NCBI GenBank assembly: GCA_902766585.1
Contig: CACXDV010000253.1
Span: 1-14,326, forward strand
DNA from: an uncultured Ruminococcus sp.
GTDB lineage: Bacteria > Bacillota > Clostridia > Oscillospirales > Acutalibacteraceae
Length of the DNA stretch: 14,326 nt
Direction: 5' to 3'
The notes below the pieces were generated by a model, which ran no database searches, was not told the DNA's origin, and worked only from the letters and a program-made list of their open reading frames with translations. Each line of letters starts with the position of its first letter. The stretch's first letter is position 1. This document shows positions 1 through 7,232 of the stretch, one piece after another. Both the position numbers and the translations under genes were made by a program.

Positions 1-284
1 CCTGTGACCTGTATTCCGATAAAGAATACGGATATTGTCAGGGAAAGCGACACGCCCGCCACAAGCCACCAGCATTTTGCAAGAAAATTATAATCTATAA
101 GCGAAATGATAACAGCGGCTATATAACCAATAATTATAGCCATTATCTGAGTCTTGAGAAAATTGACATCCCCGCCTCTTTGCAGGCTTGCTATCAGCAT
201 ACAGCCGTAAAGAGAAACAGCAGTCGTAAGCAGCCAGAAGGTCTTGTCTGTCCGCTTGAGATAGTCGATAACAGAAGAAAACAA
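1..284 (-). CDS. FtsW/RodA/SpoVE family peptidoglycan polymerase (SEDS), N-terminal part
   Basis: The gene runs off the left edge, so only its first 94 codons are visible. They encode a short cytosolic start (YLKRTD), then three hydrophobic helices at about residues 15-33, 45-64 and 70-90. The order 'YLKRTD...LYGCMLIAS', 'FLKTQIMAIIIGY', 'SLIDYNFLAK' is the typical opening of SEDS glycosyltransferases, which polymerise lipid II in the membrane with a partner class B PBP. In-frame stops (TAA TAA) lie just upstream. The best normal start is TTG at 284, since there is no ATG or GTG earlier in this frame. An AAGGGGGG run at 300-307 is 15 nt away, a little far for a ribosome site, so the start is uncertain. 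Its own promoter faces it at 325-353. Which subtype (FtsW, RodA or SpoVE) cannot be told from this fragment. Confidence 0.82.
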   Translation of the reverse strand, partial: MFSSVIDYLKRTDKTFWLLTTAVSLYGCMLIASLQRGGDVNFLKTQIMAIIIGYIAAVIISLIDYNFLAKCWWLVAGVSLSLTISVFFIGIQVT

Positions 285-324
285 ATGTCCTATATCTATC
301 CCCCCTTGAATTTATTACCTACTT

Positions 325-353
325 ATTATATAATTGACTTGCAGAAACTTCAA
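325..353 (-). promoter_or_regulatory. sigma-A-type promoter for the SEDS gene
   Basis: Read on the minus strand: -35 TTGAAG (348-353), a 17-bp spacer, and a perfect -10 TATAAT (325-330). The predicted transcript starts near 318, about 30 nt before the proposed TTG start codon. The flanking sequence is AT-rich. Confidence 0.7.
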
Positions 354-481
354 TAGAAATACCAATGTTGTAATTATTTTTGAAAACTGCCTTCAAAATG
401 AAATAAAATCAAGCAGTATTTTATAAAAATCGTATATAAATAAAAAATTTTTGTTCAGATGATATTTTTTTTCAATACCAC
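354..481. other. AT-rich divergent intergenic stretch
   Basis: This is the middle of the 285-632 gap between the minus-strand SEDS promoter and the plus-strand rplS promoter. It is very AT-rich with A and T runs, which could act as UP elements for either promoter. I see no ORF with a ribosome site, no RNA gene and no clear operator. Confidence 0.5.
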
Positions 482-510
482 TTGCAAAGTCTGAAATAAT
501 ATGTTATAAT
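482..510 (+). promoter_or_regulatory. sigma-A-type promoter for rplS
   Basis: -35 TTGCAA (482-487), exactly 17 bp, then a perfect -10 TATAAT (505-510) preceded by TGT, giving an extended -10. Transcription should start near 517, leaving a leader of about 115 nt before rplS. Confidence 0.82.
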
Positions 511-516
511 ACTAAA

Positions 517-624
517 GTCTTTGAAACCGTCACTTGTGATGGGGTTCAGAGCATGGCGAAAGCTATACTTTGAAACGGACAGTCCTCTGCCCTTTGAGGC
601 ATGAATGTCTATAATAACAGGAGG
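517..624 (+). promoter_or_regulatory. structured rplS 5' leader (candidate L19 leader RNA)
   Basis: The leader contains several plausible helices. CCGTCA/TGATGG (527-532 with 537-542) closes a CTTG loop and is extended by GAA/TTC (523-525 with 545-547). ATGGC/GCTAT (553-557 with 562-566) closes a GAAA tetraloop. GGACA/TGTCT (577-581 with 606-610) encloses TGCC/GGCA (588-591 with 598-601). The 9-mer CTTTGAAAC occurs twice (519-527, 568-576). Firmicutes rplS genes often carry an autoregulatory L19 leader, and position and size fit. The match to that family is inferred, not tested. The leader ends at the AGGAGG ribosome site (619-624). Confidence 0.55.
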
Positions 625-632
625 AAGAAAAA

Positions 633-977
633 ATGGACGCACTTAAAAAAATTGCAGAAGCATCCGTAAAGGCTGAGAAGCCGCAGTTCGAGATCGGTGA
701 TACGGTTAGAGTAAGCGTAAATATCCGTGAAGGAGAGAGAGAAAGAATTCAGATGTTTGAGGGTACCGTTATTGCTAAAAGAGGCAGCGGTGTTGCTGAG
801 ACATTCACAGTTCGTCGTCTTTCCTATGGCGTAGGTGTTGAAAGAGTATTTCCTGTCAACTCCCCCAATGTTGTCGATGTTAAGGTCGTTAGAAACGGTA
901 AGGTTCGCAGAAGCAAGCTTTATTATCTCCGCGGCAGAGTCGGCAAGGCAGCTAAGGTCAAGGAACAAATCAAATAA
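633..977 (+). CDS. rplS: 50S ribosomal protein L19
   Basis: L19 is a structural protein of the large ribosomal subunit, located near the 30S-50S interface. The 114-aa product has the usual family length and pattern: a variable N-terminal helix (MDALKKIAEASVKAEKPQFE), the core 'GDTVRVSVNIREGERERIQMFEGTVIAKRG', the 'TFTVRRLSYGVGVERVFPVNSP' stretch, and a basic C-terminus with 'RRSKLYYLRGRVGKAAKVKE'. The ATG at 633 follows AGGAGG (619-624) at 8 nt, an almost ideal initiation site. The gene has its own promoter and structured leader upstream and an intrinsic terminator directly downstream. It can therefore be expressed at ribosomal-protein levels independently of the operon that follows. Confidence 0.98.
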   Translation: MDALKKIAEASVKAEKPQFEIGDTVRVSVNIREGERERIQMFEGTVIAKRGSGVAETFTVRRLSYGVGVERVFPVNSPNVVDVKVVRNGKVRRSKLYYLRGRVGKAAKVKEQIK

Positions 978-983
978 TTGCAG

Positions 984-1008
984 AAAAGGGACTTCTTGTC
1001 CCTTTTTT
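984..1008 (+). terminator. intrinsic terminator after rplS
   Basis: AAAGGGAC (985-992), a 5-nt loop, then GTCCCTTT (998-1005) running into a T stretch that ends at 1008. It lies 7 nt after the rplS stop. No promoter fits in the 24 nt before the next gene, so partial read-through is the likeliest way the downstream operon is transcribed. Confidence 0.85.
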
Positions 1009-1032
1009 GCTATCTGTCAGAGGTAAGCAGAT

Positions 1033-1470
1033 ATGAAAAAAGATGTACGCAAGGTCAGCTCTGAGCAGTTTTATATTGATGTATCTGATAGCCTTGCGGC
1101 ACTGAGAAGCGCGAAGGGATTTGTTTATTTCCTTATAGGCGCCGCTGTGCTGCTTAATTGTGTATTTCATGTCTTTTTCGGATTGTTTCCGGTGAAAAGT
1201 GTTTCATATAAGGGAAATGACGAGGTGGTTGTTGTCGCCCGCATTTCTGTAGGAAGCTATGAAAAGGATGAGACAGTGCTTTGCTTCAGGGACGGAGAAT
1301 ACTTTTGTGCAAGAGTATCTCAGCCCGCGCCTGTCGCCGAAAACGGAGTATATATCAGTACACCGCAGGGACAGCGTATTGTTGATTATGAAAATATCTG
1401 CGGACGTGCTGAATTTGTAGTATTGCCCTTTACCTGTTTCGGAGACAGTGTTCAGGGGCTTTGTGAATAA
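1033..1470 (+). CDS. signal peptidase I-like paralogue lacking the catalytic lysine
   Basis: The 145-aa protein has a short cytosolic N-terminus, one membrane helix (about 29-52) and a small domain that lines up with the LepB encoded next door. 'FPVKSVSY' (52-59) matches LepB 'VTVKGSSM', so Ser58 falls on the catalytic serine. 'YFCARVSQ' (90-97) falls on LepB 'PIIKRVIA', which puts Ala93 where the catalytic Lys should be. 'IVDYENICGRAEFVVLPF' (116-133) parallels LepB 'LIPVENIIGKAEWRIFPF'. The GDN and SxDSR motifs are missing. I infer a degenerate S26-family relative that is probably inactive as a peptidase and might act as a partner or regulator of LepB. AGAGG lies 9 nt before the ATG at 1033. 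lepB starts 19 nt downstream. The alignment was made by eye. Confidence 0.75.
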   Translation: MKKDVRKVSSEQFYIDVSDSLAALRSAKGFVYFLIGAAVLLNCVFHVFFGLFPVKSVSYKGNDEVVVVARISVGSYEKDETVLCFRDGEYFCARVSQPAPVAENGVYISTPQGQRIVDYENICGRAEFVVLPFTCFGDSVQGLCE

Positions 1471-1489
1471 ACTATGTGAGGTGTTTAGA

Positions 1490-2152
1490 ATGGCTGATAA
1501 GGAAAAAGAAAACAATGAGGTAACAGAGGAAGCTGTGACAGAGACAGAGAGCGAAGGAGGAAGTTTTTCACCGTCCATTTTTGACCCGCAAACGCCGAAG
1601 ATATATACGGATCTGAGCGAAGGAGGAAGCTTTTCACTGTTCATTTTTGACTGGGCTAATGCTGTGCTTGTTGCGCTTATAGTGGTTATACTGCTTCTGA
1701 CCTTTGTTATCAGACAGGTAACGGTAAAAGGCTCGTCAATGACTGATACGCTTTCAGGTGATGACAGGCTGATAATTTCAAACTTCATGTATACCCCGAA
1801 ATACGGTGATATCGTTGTTATCAGTCATGGAGAAAAATATGATGATCCTATCATCAAGAGAGTTATCGCAACCGAAGGACAGGCACTTTCAATAAACTAT
1901 ACAACAGGTGAAGTAAGTGTTGACGGAGTGATACTTGATGAGCCTTATATCAAGGGAAAGACAATCAAGCTCAGACATCCTCTTGATATTCCGGACAGGA
2001 TTCCCAAGGGTTATGTATTTGTAATGGGAGATAACCGAGAGGGATCGCTTGACAGCCGAAGCACAGAAATAGGTCTGATACCTGTTGAAAATATTATAGG
2101 CAAGGCTGAATGGAGGATATTCCCCTTCAATACGATAGGTTATCTGTATTAA
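1490..2152 (+). CDS. lepB: signal peptidase I
   Basis: Membrane-bound type I signal peptidase, which removes signal peptides from secreted proteins on the outer face of the membrane. The 220-aa product has a long acidic cytosolic N-terminus (1-53), one membrane helix (about 54-75) and the S26 domain. Catalytic Ser83 sits in GSSM, the general base Lys123 in 'IIKRVIA', GDN at 180-182 and SLDSR at 186-190. The ATG at 1490 is preferred over in-frame GTG 1448 because GAGGTG stands 6 nt before it and GTG 1448 would overlap the previous gene. Odd points: the peptide SEGGSFS occurs twice (21-27 and 43-49), from a 66-bp in-frame duplication, and the usual SMxPTL box reads SMTDTL. The upstream neighbour is a degenerate paralogue. 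Confidence 0.95.
   Translation: MADKEKENNEVTEEAVTETESEGGSFSPSIFDPQTPKIYTDLSEGGSFSLFIFDWANAVLVALIVVILLLTFVIRQVTVKGSSMTDTLSGDDRLIISNFMYTPKYGDIVVISHGEKYDDPIIKRVIATEGQALSINYTTGEVSVDGVILDEPYIKGKTIKLRHPLDIPDRIPKGYVFVMGDNREGSLDSRSTEIGLIPVENIIGKAEWRIFPFNTIGYLY
1549..1651 (+). repeat. 37-bp direct repeat pair inside lepB, 66-bp period
   Basis: Copy 1 is 1549-1585 and copy 2 is 1615-1651. They match at 34 of 37 bases, and all three differences are C/T transitions. The offset of 66 bp is 22 codons, so the reading frame is kept. Both copies contain AAGGAGGAAG. The spacer after copy 1 is only weakly similar to the sequence after copy 2, as expected if one half of an old tandem duplication has diverged. 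Confidence 0.88.
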
Positions 2153-2162
2153 TGGTGAAAAA

Positions 2163-3050
2163 ATGGAAGAACTGAGATCAATTCAATGGTTCCCCGGTCA
2201 TATGACCAAAACAAAAAGAAAAATTGAATCACAGCTAAAGCTTATTGATGCTGTTGCGATACTTTTAGATGCGAGGATACCTTTTTCAAGCTGTAATCCC
2301 GATCTTCGCAGCATAATAAATAATAAGCCCAGACTTGTGGTGCTTAATAAATGTGATATGGCTGATCCGGCAGAAACAAAACGCTGGATAGCGCTTTTCC
2401 GCCAGAAAAATATTGCTGCAATAGCTCTTGACTGTAAAACAGGCAAGGGCTTAAATGCTTTTATTCCGACCGTAAAACAGGTGCTTGCCGACAGGATAAG
2501 CGCATGGGAGGAAAAGGGCATGAAGGGAAGGACAATCAAGGTAATGGTCGTAGGCATACCAAATGTCGGAAAATCCTCCTTCATTAACAGGATGTCAAAG
2601 CAGAACAGGGCAAAGGTGGAGGACAGACCGGGTGTTACACGAGGCAATCAGTGGTATACGATAGGCAAGGGCTTCGACCTTCTTGATACGCCGGGCGTAT
2701 TGTGGCCTAAATTTGAAGATGCGCTTGTCGGCGAGAAGCTTGCGTTTATCGGTTCTGTCAAGGATGAAATAACCGATACTGAGCATCTTAGCGGAAGGCT
2801 TCTGGAATATCTGAGAGATAATTATTCCGCACCGCTGTGCAGCAGATATAAGCTTGAAGAAGCTGCGATTGCGGGACTGCAGGGTTATGAGATACTTGAA
2901 ATGATCGGCAGAAAGCGCGGTATGCTGATATCCGGCGGTGAAACGGATACTTCACGCGCAGCGGCTGCAGTGCTTGATGAATTCAGAAATGCCACACTTG
3001 GCAAAATCACAATGGATAAGGCGGCGGAACATACTGATGTTAGAATTTGA
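2163..3050 (+). CDS. rbgA: ribosome biogenesis GTPase RbgA (YlqF)
   Basis: Circularly permuted GTPase that acts late in 50S subunit assembly. The 295-aa length is normal. 'IQWFPGHMTK' (7-16) is the family hallmark. The GTPase motifs come in permuted order: G4 NKCD (62-65), G1 GIPNVGKSS (131-139), G2 threonine in PGVTRG (156-161), G3 DTPG (175-178). A helical C-terminal domain follows (about 185-290), the part that contacts rRNA in this family. The start is 10 nt after lepB; GGTG is a weak ribosome site, so coupling to lepB translation is likely. The 3' end overlaps rnhB by 14 nt. Placement beside rplS, lepB and rnhB matches many Firmicutes and supports a ribosome-assembly role. Confidence 0.95.
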   Translation: MEELRSIQWFPGHMTKTKRKIESQLKLIDAVAILLDARIPFSSCNPDLRSIINNKPRLVVLNKCDMADPAETKRWIALFRQKNIAAIALDCKTGKGLNAFIPTVKQVLADRISAWEEKGMKGRTIKVMVVGIPNVGKSSFINRMSKQNRAKVEDRPGVTRGNQWYTIGKGFDLLDTPGVLWPKFEDALVGEKLAFIGSVKDEITDTEHLSGRLLEYLRDNYSAPLCSRYKLEEAAIAGLQGYEILEMIGRKRGMLISGGETDTSRAAAAVLDEFRNATLGKITMDKAAEHTDVRI

Positions 3051-3639
3051 AAAGATGTATGAAGAACAGGGTTATAAGTCTGTTTGCGGAGTTGATGAAG
3101 CGGGAAGGGGACCTTTGGCCGGTCCTGTATATGCCGCTGCTGTGATTCTTCCGCAGGGACTTGAAATAGATGGAGTAAACGATTCAAAAAAGCTTTCCGA
3201 AAAAAAGAGGGAGGAGCTTTTTGATGTTATAAAGGAAAAGGCTGTTTCATACTGTATAGCAAGCGCTTCGGTAGAAGAAATAGAAAGCCTTAATATCCTT
3301 AAAGCAACCATGCTTGCCATGAAAAGGGCAGTAGAGGGGCTTGCTGTGCCTGCTGATTTTGTAATGATAGACGGAAATAAAACACCTGAGCTTTCCGTAC
3401 CGTGTACAAGTATTGTAAAGGGAGATGCAAAAAGCATGAGTATTGCTGCTGCATCGATTCTTGCAAAGGTAACAAGGGACAGGGTTATGAAGGAATATGC
3501 TGAAAAATATCCTCAGTACGGATTTGAAAAGCATAAGGGCTACGGTACCGAGGCGCACAGAAAAGCAATTCTTGAATACGGTCCGAGTGAAATTCATCGT
3601 ATGTCATTCCTCAAAAAGATATTGGCTGAAAAGAAATGA
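3037..3639 (+). CDS. rnhB: ribonuclease HII
   Basis: Cleaves RNA in RNA/DNA hybrids and initiates removal of single ribonucleotides from DNA. At 200 aa it has normal length. The nuclease core starts with 'VCGVDEAGRGPLAGPV' (16-31). The four catalytic acids can be placed as Asp20, Glu21, Asp112 (MIDGN) and Asp130 (VKGD), with the same spacing (92 and 18 residues) as E. coli Asp16/Glu17/Asp108/Asp126. 'IAAASILAKVTRDR' (136-149) and 'KHKGYGT' (165-171) are also typical. I chose ATG 3037: the frame is open back to 2938, but that extension lies wholly inside rbgA and does not look like the family. Start 3037 overlaps the rbgA end by 14 nt. ATG 3055 is a possible alternative. Confidence 0.95.
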   Translation: MLEFEKMYEEQGYKSVCGVDEAGRGPLAGPVYAAAVILPQGLEIDGVNDSKKLSEKKREELFDVIKEKAVSYCIASASVEEIESLNILKATMLAMKRAVEGLAVPADFVMIDGNKTPELSVPCTSIVKGDAKSMSIAAASILAKVTRDRVMKEYAEKYPQYGFEKHKGYGTEAHRKAILEYGPSEIHRMSFLKKILAEKK

Positions 3640-4025
3640 GCAATAATACCGATACTAAAAAAATAGGCGATATGGGCGAAAGAAAGGCTTCAAAGCTTCT
3701 CATCGAAAAGGGCTTTGAAATAGTTGAGAGAAACTATCATAGCCGTTACGGAGAGATTGACATAATCGCTTCCAATGATAAATATATTGTTTTTGCAGAG
3801 GTCAAGACCAGAAATATCAGTTCTATTGCCCGTCCGTGCGAATGGGTGGATAAGAAGAAGCAGAAAAAGATAATTACCACTGCCCTGCTTTATTTGCAGA
3901 ATAACAAAACAGAGCTTCAGCCCAGATTTGATATTATTGAAGTTGAATATGACAGGATAACATCAGTTATAGTTAATATTATTCATATAGAAAACGCTTT
4001 TGACTGCGGAGGGTATTATTCTTGA
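3636..4025 (+). CDS. yraN: YraN family (UPF0102) endonuclease-like protein
   Basis: The 129-aa protein has the UPF0102 pattern: 'GDMGERKASKLLIEKGFEIVERN' at the start, then 'YGEIDIIA' and 'IVFAEVKTR'. These carry Glu40, Asp42, Glu55 and Lys57, the D/ExK-type active-site arrangement of the restriction-endonuclease-like fold. The biochemical role of the family is not settled; links to DNA repair or recombination are suggested by its nuclease-like fold and its frequent location next to rnhB. The start ATG overlaps the rnhB stop in an ATGA, indicating translational coupling. The gene in turn overlaps the next gene in a TTGA. Family assignment is secure; function is not. Confidence 0.92.
   Translation: MSNNTDTKKIGDMGERKASKLLIEKGFEIVERNYHSRYGEIDIIASNDKYIVFAEVKTRNISSIARPCEWVDKKKQKKIITTALLYLQNNKTELQPRFDIIEVEYDRITSVIVNIIHIENAFDCGGYYS
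4008..4013 (+). promoter_or_regulatory. ribosome binding site that sets the TTG start of the dipeptidase gene
   Basis: GGAGGG lies 8 nt before TTG 4022, inside the end of yraN. Its strength and spacing support the unusual TTG start over the next in-frame ATG (codon 6), which would cut into the metal-binding motif 'DMHCD'. Confidence 0.8.
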
Positions 4026-4948
4026 GATTATTTGATATGCATTGTGATACGCTTTACAGGGCGTATACAGAGAACAGCGGATTGTCTGATGACAGCTTTC
4101 ACATTTCCTTTAATAAGACAAAGGGAATAGCCCCTTATATACAGTGTCTTGCAGTATGGATACCTGATGAATACAGAGGAGAGGACGCATGGGAGCTTTT
4201 CTGCGGATGTGCTGAGAAGCTGAGTGCCGAATTGAAGGATAAAGCTGTCACATGGTGCCGGAGTGCTGATGATATAAGGCGCGTGACAGAGGAAAAGGGC
4301 AAGGGTATAATACTTACTGTCGAGGGCGGAGCTGTCCTTGGAGGACGTGCTGAACGTATTCCTGTTCTTTATGATATGGGAGTACGCATGATGACGCTCA
4401 CATGGAACGGCAGAAACGAGCTTGGTGACGGTATTGGAGAATCAGAGGACAGAGGACTTACTCCATTCGGAAAAGAATGTGTAAGGATAATGGAGGACTG
4501 CGGGATAATAATAGATTTGTCCCATGCAGGCGAAAAGCTGTTTTATGATGTTGCCGGGATAGCGAGAAAGCCGTTTGTCACAAGTCATTCAAATATACGC
4601 ACGCTCACTCCGCACCGCAGAAATCTTACAGAGGATGAATTCAGGTGCCTTATGAAAATGGGCGGTATTACCGGACTTAATTTTTGTGCGGAATTTTTGA
4701 ATAATAACAAGACAAATGCAAAAATGTATGATATAATAAAACACGCACAGACCTTTATTGAACTCGGAGGAAAAAGCTTTATTGCAATGGGAGCAGATTT
4801 TGACGGAGCGGATATTCCGGCGGATATGAAGGGTGTGGAAACAATGCCTGAGCTTTATGATATGTTTGTATCAGAGCTTGGTGCAGAAACAACAGACGCT
4901 GTATTCTTCGGGAATGCGTACAGGTTCTTTACAGAGAATCTTCGCTGA
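4022..4948 (+). CDS. membrane dipeptidase (peptidase M19 family)
   Basis: A 308-aa zinc dipeptidase of the renal/membrane dipeptidase family. Metal ligands can be placed: His7 and Asp9 in 'DMHCDTL', the bridging Glu101 in 'LTVEGG', His168 in 'DLSHAG', His189 in 'TSHSN', with the late acid in 'GADFDGA' (258-263). 'TPHRRNLT' (196-203) is also typical. No signal peptide is present, so bacterial cytosolic hydrolysis of dipeptides is expected; the substrate cannot be read from sequence. Translation starts at TTG 4022, four bases overlapping yraN, behind a strong GGAGGG. It is the first gene of the run that is not linked to ribosome, DNA or secretion work, and may simply be co-transcribed. Confidence 0.92.
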   Translation: MRLFDMHCDTLYRAYTENSGLSDDSFHISFNKTKGIAPYIQCLAVWIPDEYRGEDAWELFCGCAEKLSAELKDKAVTWCRSADDIRRVTEEKGKGIILTVEGGAVLGGRAERIPVLYDMGVRMMTLTWNGRNELGDGIGESEDRGLTPFGKECVRIMEDCGIIIDLSHAGEKLFYDVAGIARKPFVTSHSNIRTLTPHRRNLTEDEFRCLMKMGGITGLNFCAEFLNNNKTNAKMYDIIKHAQTFIELGGKSFIAMGADFDGADIPADMKGVETMPELYDMFVSELGAETTDAVFFGNAYRFFTENLR

Positions 4949-4991
4949 ACGAATAGTATAAACCAAAAATAAAACGAAAGAGGGAAAAAGT

Positions 4992-6497
4992 ATGAAGTAC
5001 AACAGTACCAGAAGCAAAAAAACAGTAGTAACCGCATCACAGGCTATTGCTCAGGGTATTTCCGAAGAGGGAGGACTTTTTGTTCCCCAGGAGCTTCCGA
5101 AGTATAGTCTTGAAGAGCTTTCCTTGCTTGCTGCAGCAGATTACAGGGGAAGGGCAAAGAAGATAATGGGAGATTACCTTTCCGATTTCACTGCTGATGA
5201 GATAAGCGAAAGTGTTGATGCTGCATATACTGCTGAGAAGTTTGGTTCGGATAATCCCTGCCCTATCTCATATATTGAAAGCGGAGACAAGAAAATGTCT
5301 CTTCTTGAGCTTTGGCACGGTCCCACATCCGCATTCAAGGATATGGCTCTCCAGATCCTCCCGCACCTTCTTACAAAGTCAATGAAAAAGACAGCAGGCG
5401 ATAAGAAGGCTGTTATTCTTGTTGCAACAAGCGGAGATACGGGAAAGGCTGCGCTTGAGGGCTTTAAGGATGTTGACGGAACAAGTATAATGGTATTCTA
5501 TCCCGTTGACGGAGTATCACCCATGCAGAAAAGACAGATGGCTACACAGAAGGGTGAAAATGTAAGCGTAGTTGCAATTAAGGGCAATTTTGATGATGCT
5601 CAGACAGGCGTAAAGAAAATATTCACCAATACGGAAATCAAGAAGAAGCTTGCCGATAACAATATGCTTTTCTCAAGTGCAAACTCGATAAACTGGGGCA
5701 GACTTCTTCCCCAGATAGTATATTATTTCTCGGCATACTGCGATATGGTGAACGAGGGTAAAATCAATCTCGGAGATAAGATCAACGTAGCTGTTCCCAC
5801 AGGAAACTTTGGTAATATCCTTGCTGCATTCTATGCAATGAATATGGGACTTCCTGTTGCAAAATTCATCTGCGCATCCAATTCAAATAATGTACTTACT
5901 GATTTTATAAGAACAGGAACATATGACAGAAAGAGACATTTCTATACAACAATTTCACCTTCAATGGATATTCTCGTATCGAGCAACCTTGAAAGACTTC
6001 TCTATCATCTCACAGACGGAAATGATGAAAGGGTAGCAGGATTTATGAAGGCGCTTTCAGAGGAAGGCTCGTATACTGTAGATGCAGATATCAAGGCAAA
6101 GCTTGAAAAGTATTTCTGGGGCGGCTGCTGCGATGATGAAAACACCGTAAAGACGATCTCAGAGCTTTATAAAAATGAAAACTATCTTGCTGATACACAT
6201 ACCGCTGTTGCAGTAAATGTATACGATCAGTATGCTGCCGAAACAGGAGACCTTACTCCTACATTAATTGCTTCTACAGCAAGTCCCTATAAATTTGCAA
6301 AGGCTGTTCTCGGCGCTGTAACTGATGAGGCTCTGCCGGAGGATGAATTTGCAATGGTAGATGCTCTTTCCGCAAAGACAGGCACACCCGTACCTGCGCC
6401 TCTTGCTTCGCTTAAGGAGCTTAAGGAGCGTTTTGATACTTCATGCGAGGTCGAAGAAATGCCCGGAGTTGTTCTCGGCAGTCTTGGTATAGTCTGA
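4992..6497 (+). CDS. thrC: threonine synthase
   Basis: PLP enzyme that converts O-phosphohomoserine to threonine and phosphate, the last step of threonine synthesis. The 501-aa length marks it as the longer E. coli/yeast-like type. 'YNSTRSKK' and 'GLFVPQELP' (28-36) form the N-terminal domain. 'WHGPTSAFKDMALQ' carries the PLP-binding Lys116. 'ATSGDTGKAALEG' and 'VPTGNFGNILAAFYAMNMGLP' are the cofactor and phosphate-binding loops, and 'STASPYKFAKAV' is the C-terminal signature of this type. The ATG at 4992 has GAGGG (4980-4984) 7 nt upstream. The 43-nt gap after the dipeptidase gene is the largest in this operon, but I see no convincing promoter or leader there. No other threonine genes are in view. 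Confidence 0.96.
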   Translation: MKYNSTRSKKTVVTASQAIAQGISEEGGLFVPQELPKYSLEELSLLAAADYRGRAKKIMGDYLSDFTADEISESVDAAYTAEKFGSDNPCPISYIESGDKKMSLLELWHGPTSAFKDMALQILPHLLTKSMKKTAGDKKAVILVATSGDTGKAALEGFKDVDGTSIMVFYPVDGVSPMQKRQMATQKGENVSVVAIKGNFDDAQTGVKKIFTNTEIKKKLADNNMLFSSANSINWGRLLPQIVYYFSAYCDMVNEGKINLGDKINVAVPTGNFGNILAAFYAMNMGLPVAKFICASNSNNVLTDFIRTGTYDRKRHFYTTISPSMDILVSSNLERLLYHLTDGNDERVAGFMKALSEEGSYTVDADIKAKLEKYFWGGCCDDENTVKTISELYKNENYLADTHTAVAVNVYDQYAAETGDLTPTLIASTASPYKFAKAVLGAVTDEALPEDEFAMVDALSAKTGTPVPAPLASLKELKERFDTSCEVEEMPGVVLGSLGIV

Positions 6498-6498
6498 T

Positions 6499-7188
6499 AT
6501 GGCTGTTTACACGATAGCCGATCTTCATTTATCCTTTGGTACGGATAAGCCCATGGACGTTTTCGGAGGCTGGGAGAACTATACTTCCCGTATCGAAGAA
6601 AACTGGCAAAGGCTTATCACTCCCGAGGATACAGTAGTAATAGCAGGAGATATCTCCTGGGCTATGGATATTAAGGAAACAGTCAAGGATTTTGCTTACA
6701 TTAACAGACTGAACGGCAGGAAAATACTGCTGAAGGGAAATCATGATTACTGGTGGACCACAAAGGCAAAAATGGACAGGTTTTTATCCGAAAACAATTT
6801 CGATACGCTGTCGATACTTCATAATAATTATTATATAGCTGACGGACTTGCGCTTTGCGGTTCGAGGGGATGGTTCTATGATGCAGAGACAGATGAGGAT
6901 ATGAAGGTGCTGAACCGGGAGGCAGGCAGACTTAGAATGTCCATAGAGCCTGCTGTTAAGGCTGGATATGAGCCGATAGTATTTCTTCACTATCCGCCTG
7001 TTTATAATAATATGGAGTGTAAGGAAATAATTGATGTGCTCATGGAATACGGTATAAAAAAGTGCTTCTATGGTCATATCCATGGCGGAAACGCTGCAAA
7101 AAGGGCGTATATAGGAGAATATAAGGGTATTGAGCTTCGGCTTGTATCCTGTGATCATCTGAGATTTATGCCGCTTGCTGTTCTATAG
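6499..7188 (+). CDS. calcineurin-like metallophosphoesterase
   Basis: A 229-aa protein with the full two-metal phosphoesterase set: Asp8 and His10 (IADLHLS), Asp51 (IAGDISW), Asn81 and His82 (KGNHDYW), His164 (VFLHYPP) and the GHIHGG box with His193 and His195. This cytosolic family hydrolyses phosphomono- or phosphodiesters; the physiological substrate is not predictable here. There is no signal peptide or membrane segment. The gene begins 1 nt after the thrC stop and has no clear ribosome site, so it probably depends on coupling to thrC translation. It is the last gene of the first operon: a new promoter starts 45 nt after its stop. Confidence 0.88.
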   Translation: MAVYTIADLHLSFGTDKPMDVFGGWENYTSRIEENWQRLITPEDTVVIAGDISWAMDIKETVKDFAYINRLNGRKILLKGNHDYWWTTKAKMDRFLSENNFDTLSILHNNYYIADGLALCGSRGWFYDAETDEDMKVLNREAGRLRMSIEPAVKAGYEPIVFLHYPPVYNNMECKEIIDVLMEYGIKKCFYGHIHGGNAAKRAYIGEYKGIELRLVSCDHLRFMPLAVL

Positions 7189-7232
7189 GTTCGTATTATT
7201 GTACAAATAAAAAATGTATTTTCAAGTTTTTC

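Noticed and set aside
1204..1788. 194-aa minus-strand ORF opposite the signal peptidase genes
   Set aside because: It is a shadow frame rich in Ser and Thr, lies across two genes with clear homology, and lacks a ribosome site.
2938..3036. Extended rnhB N-terminus
   Set aside because: The frame is open, but the 33 extra residues lie within rbgA, have no family likeness and no ribosome site.
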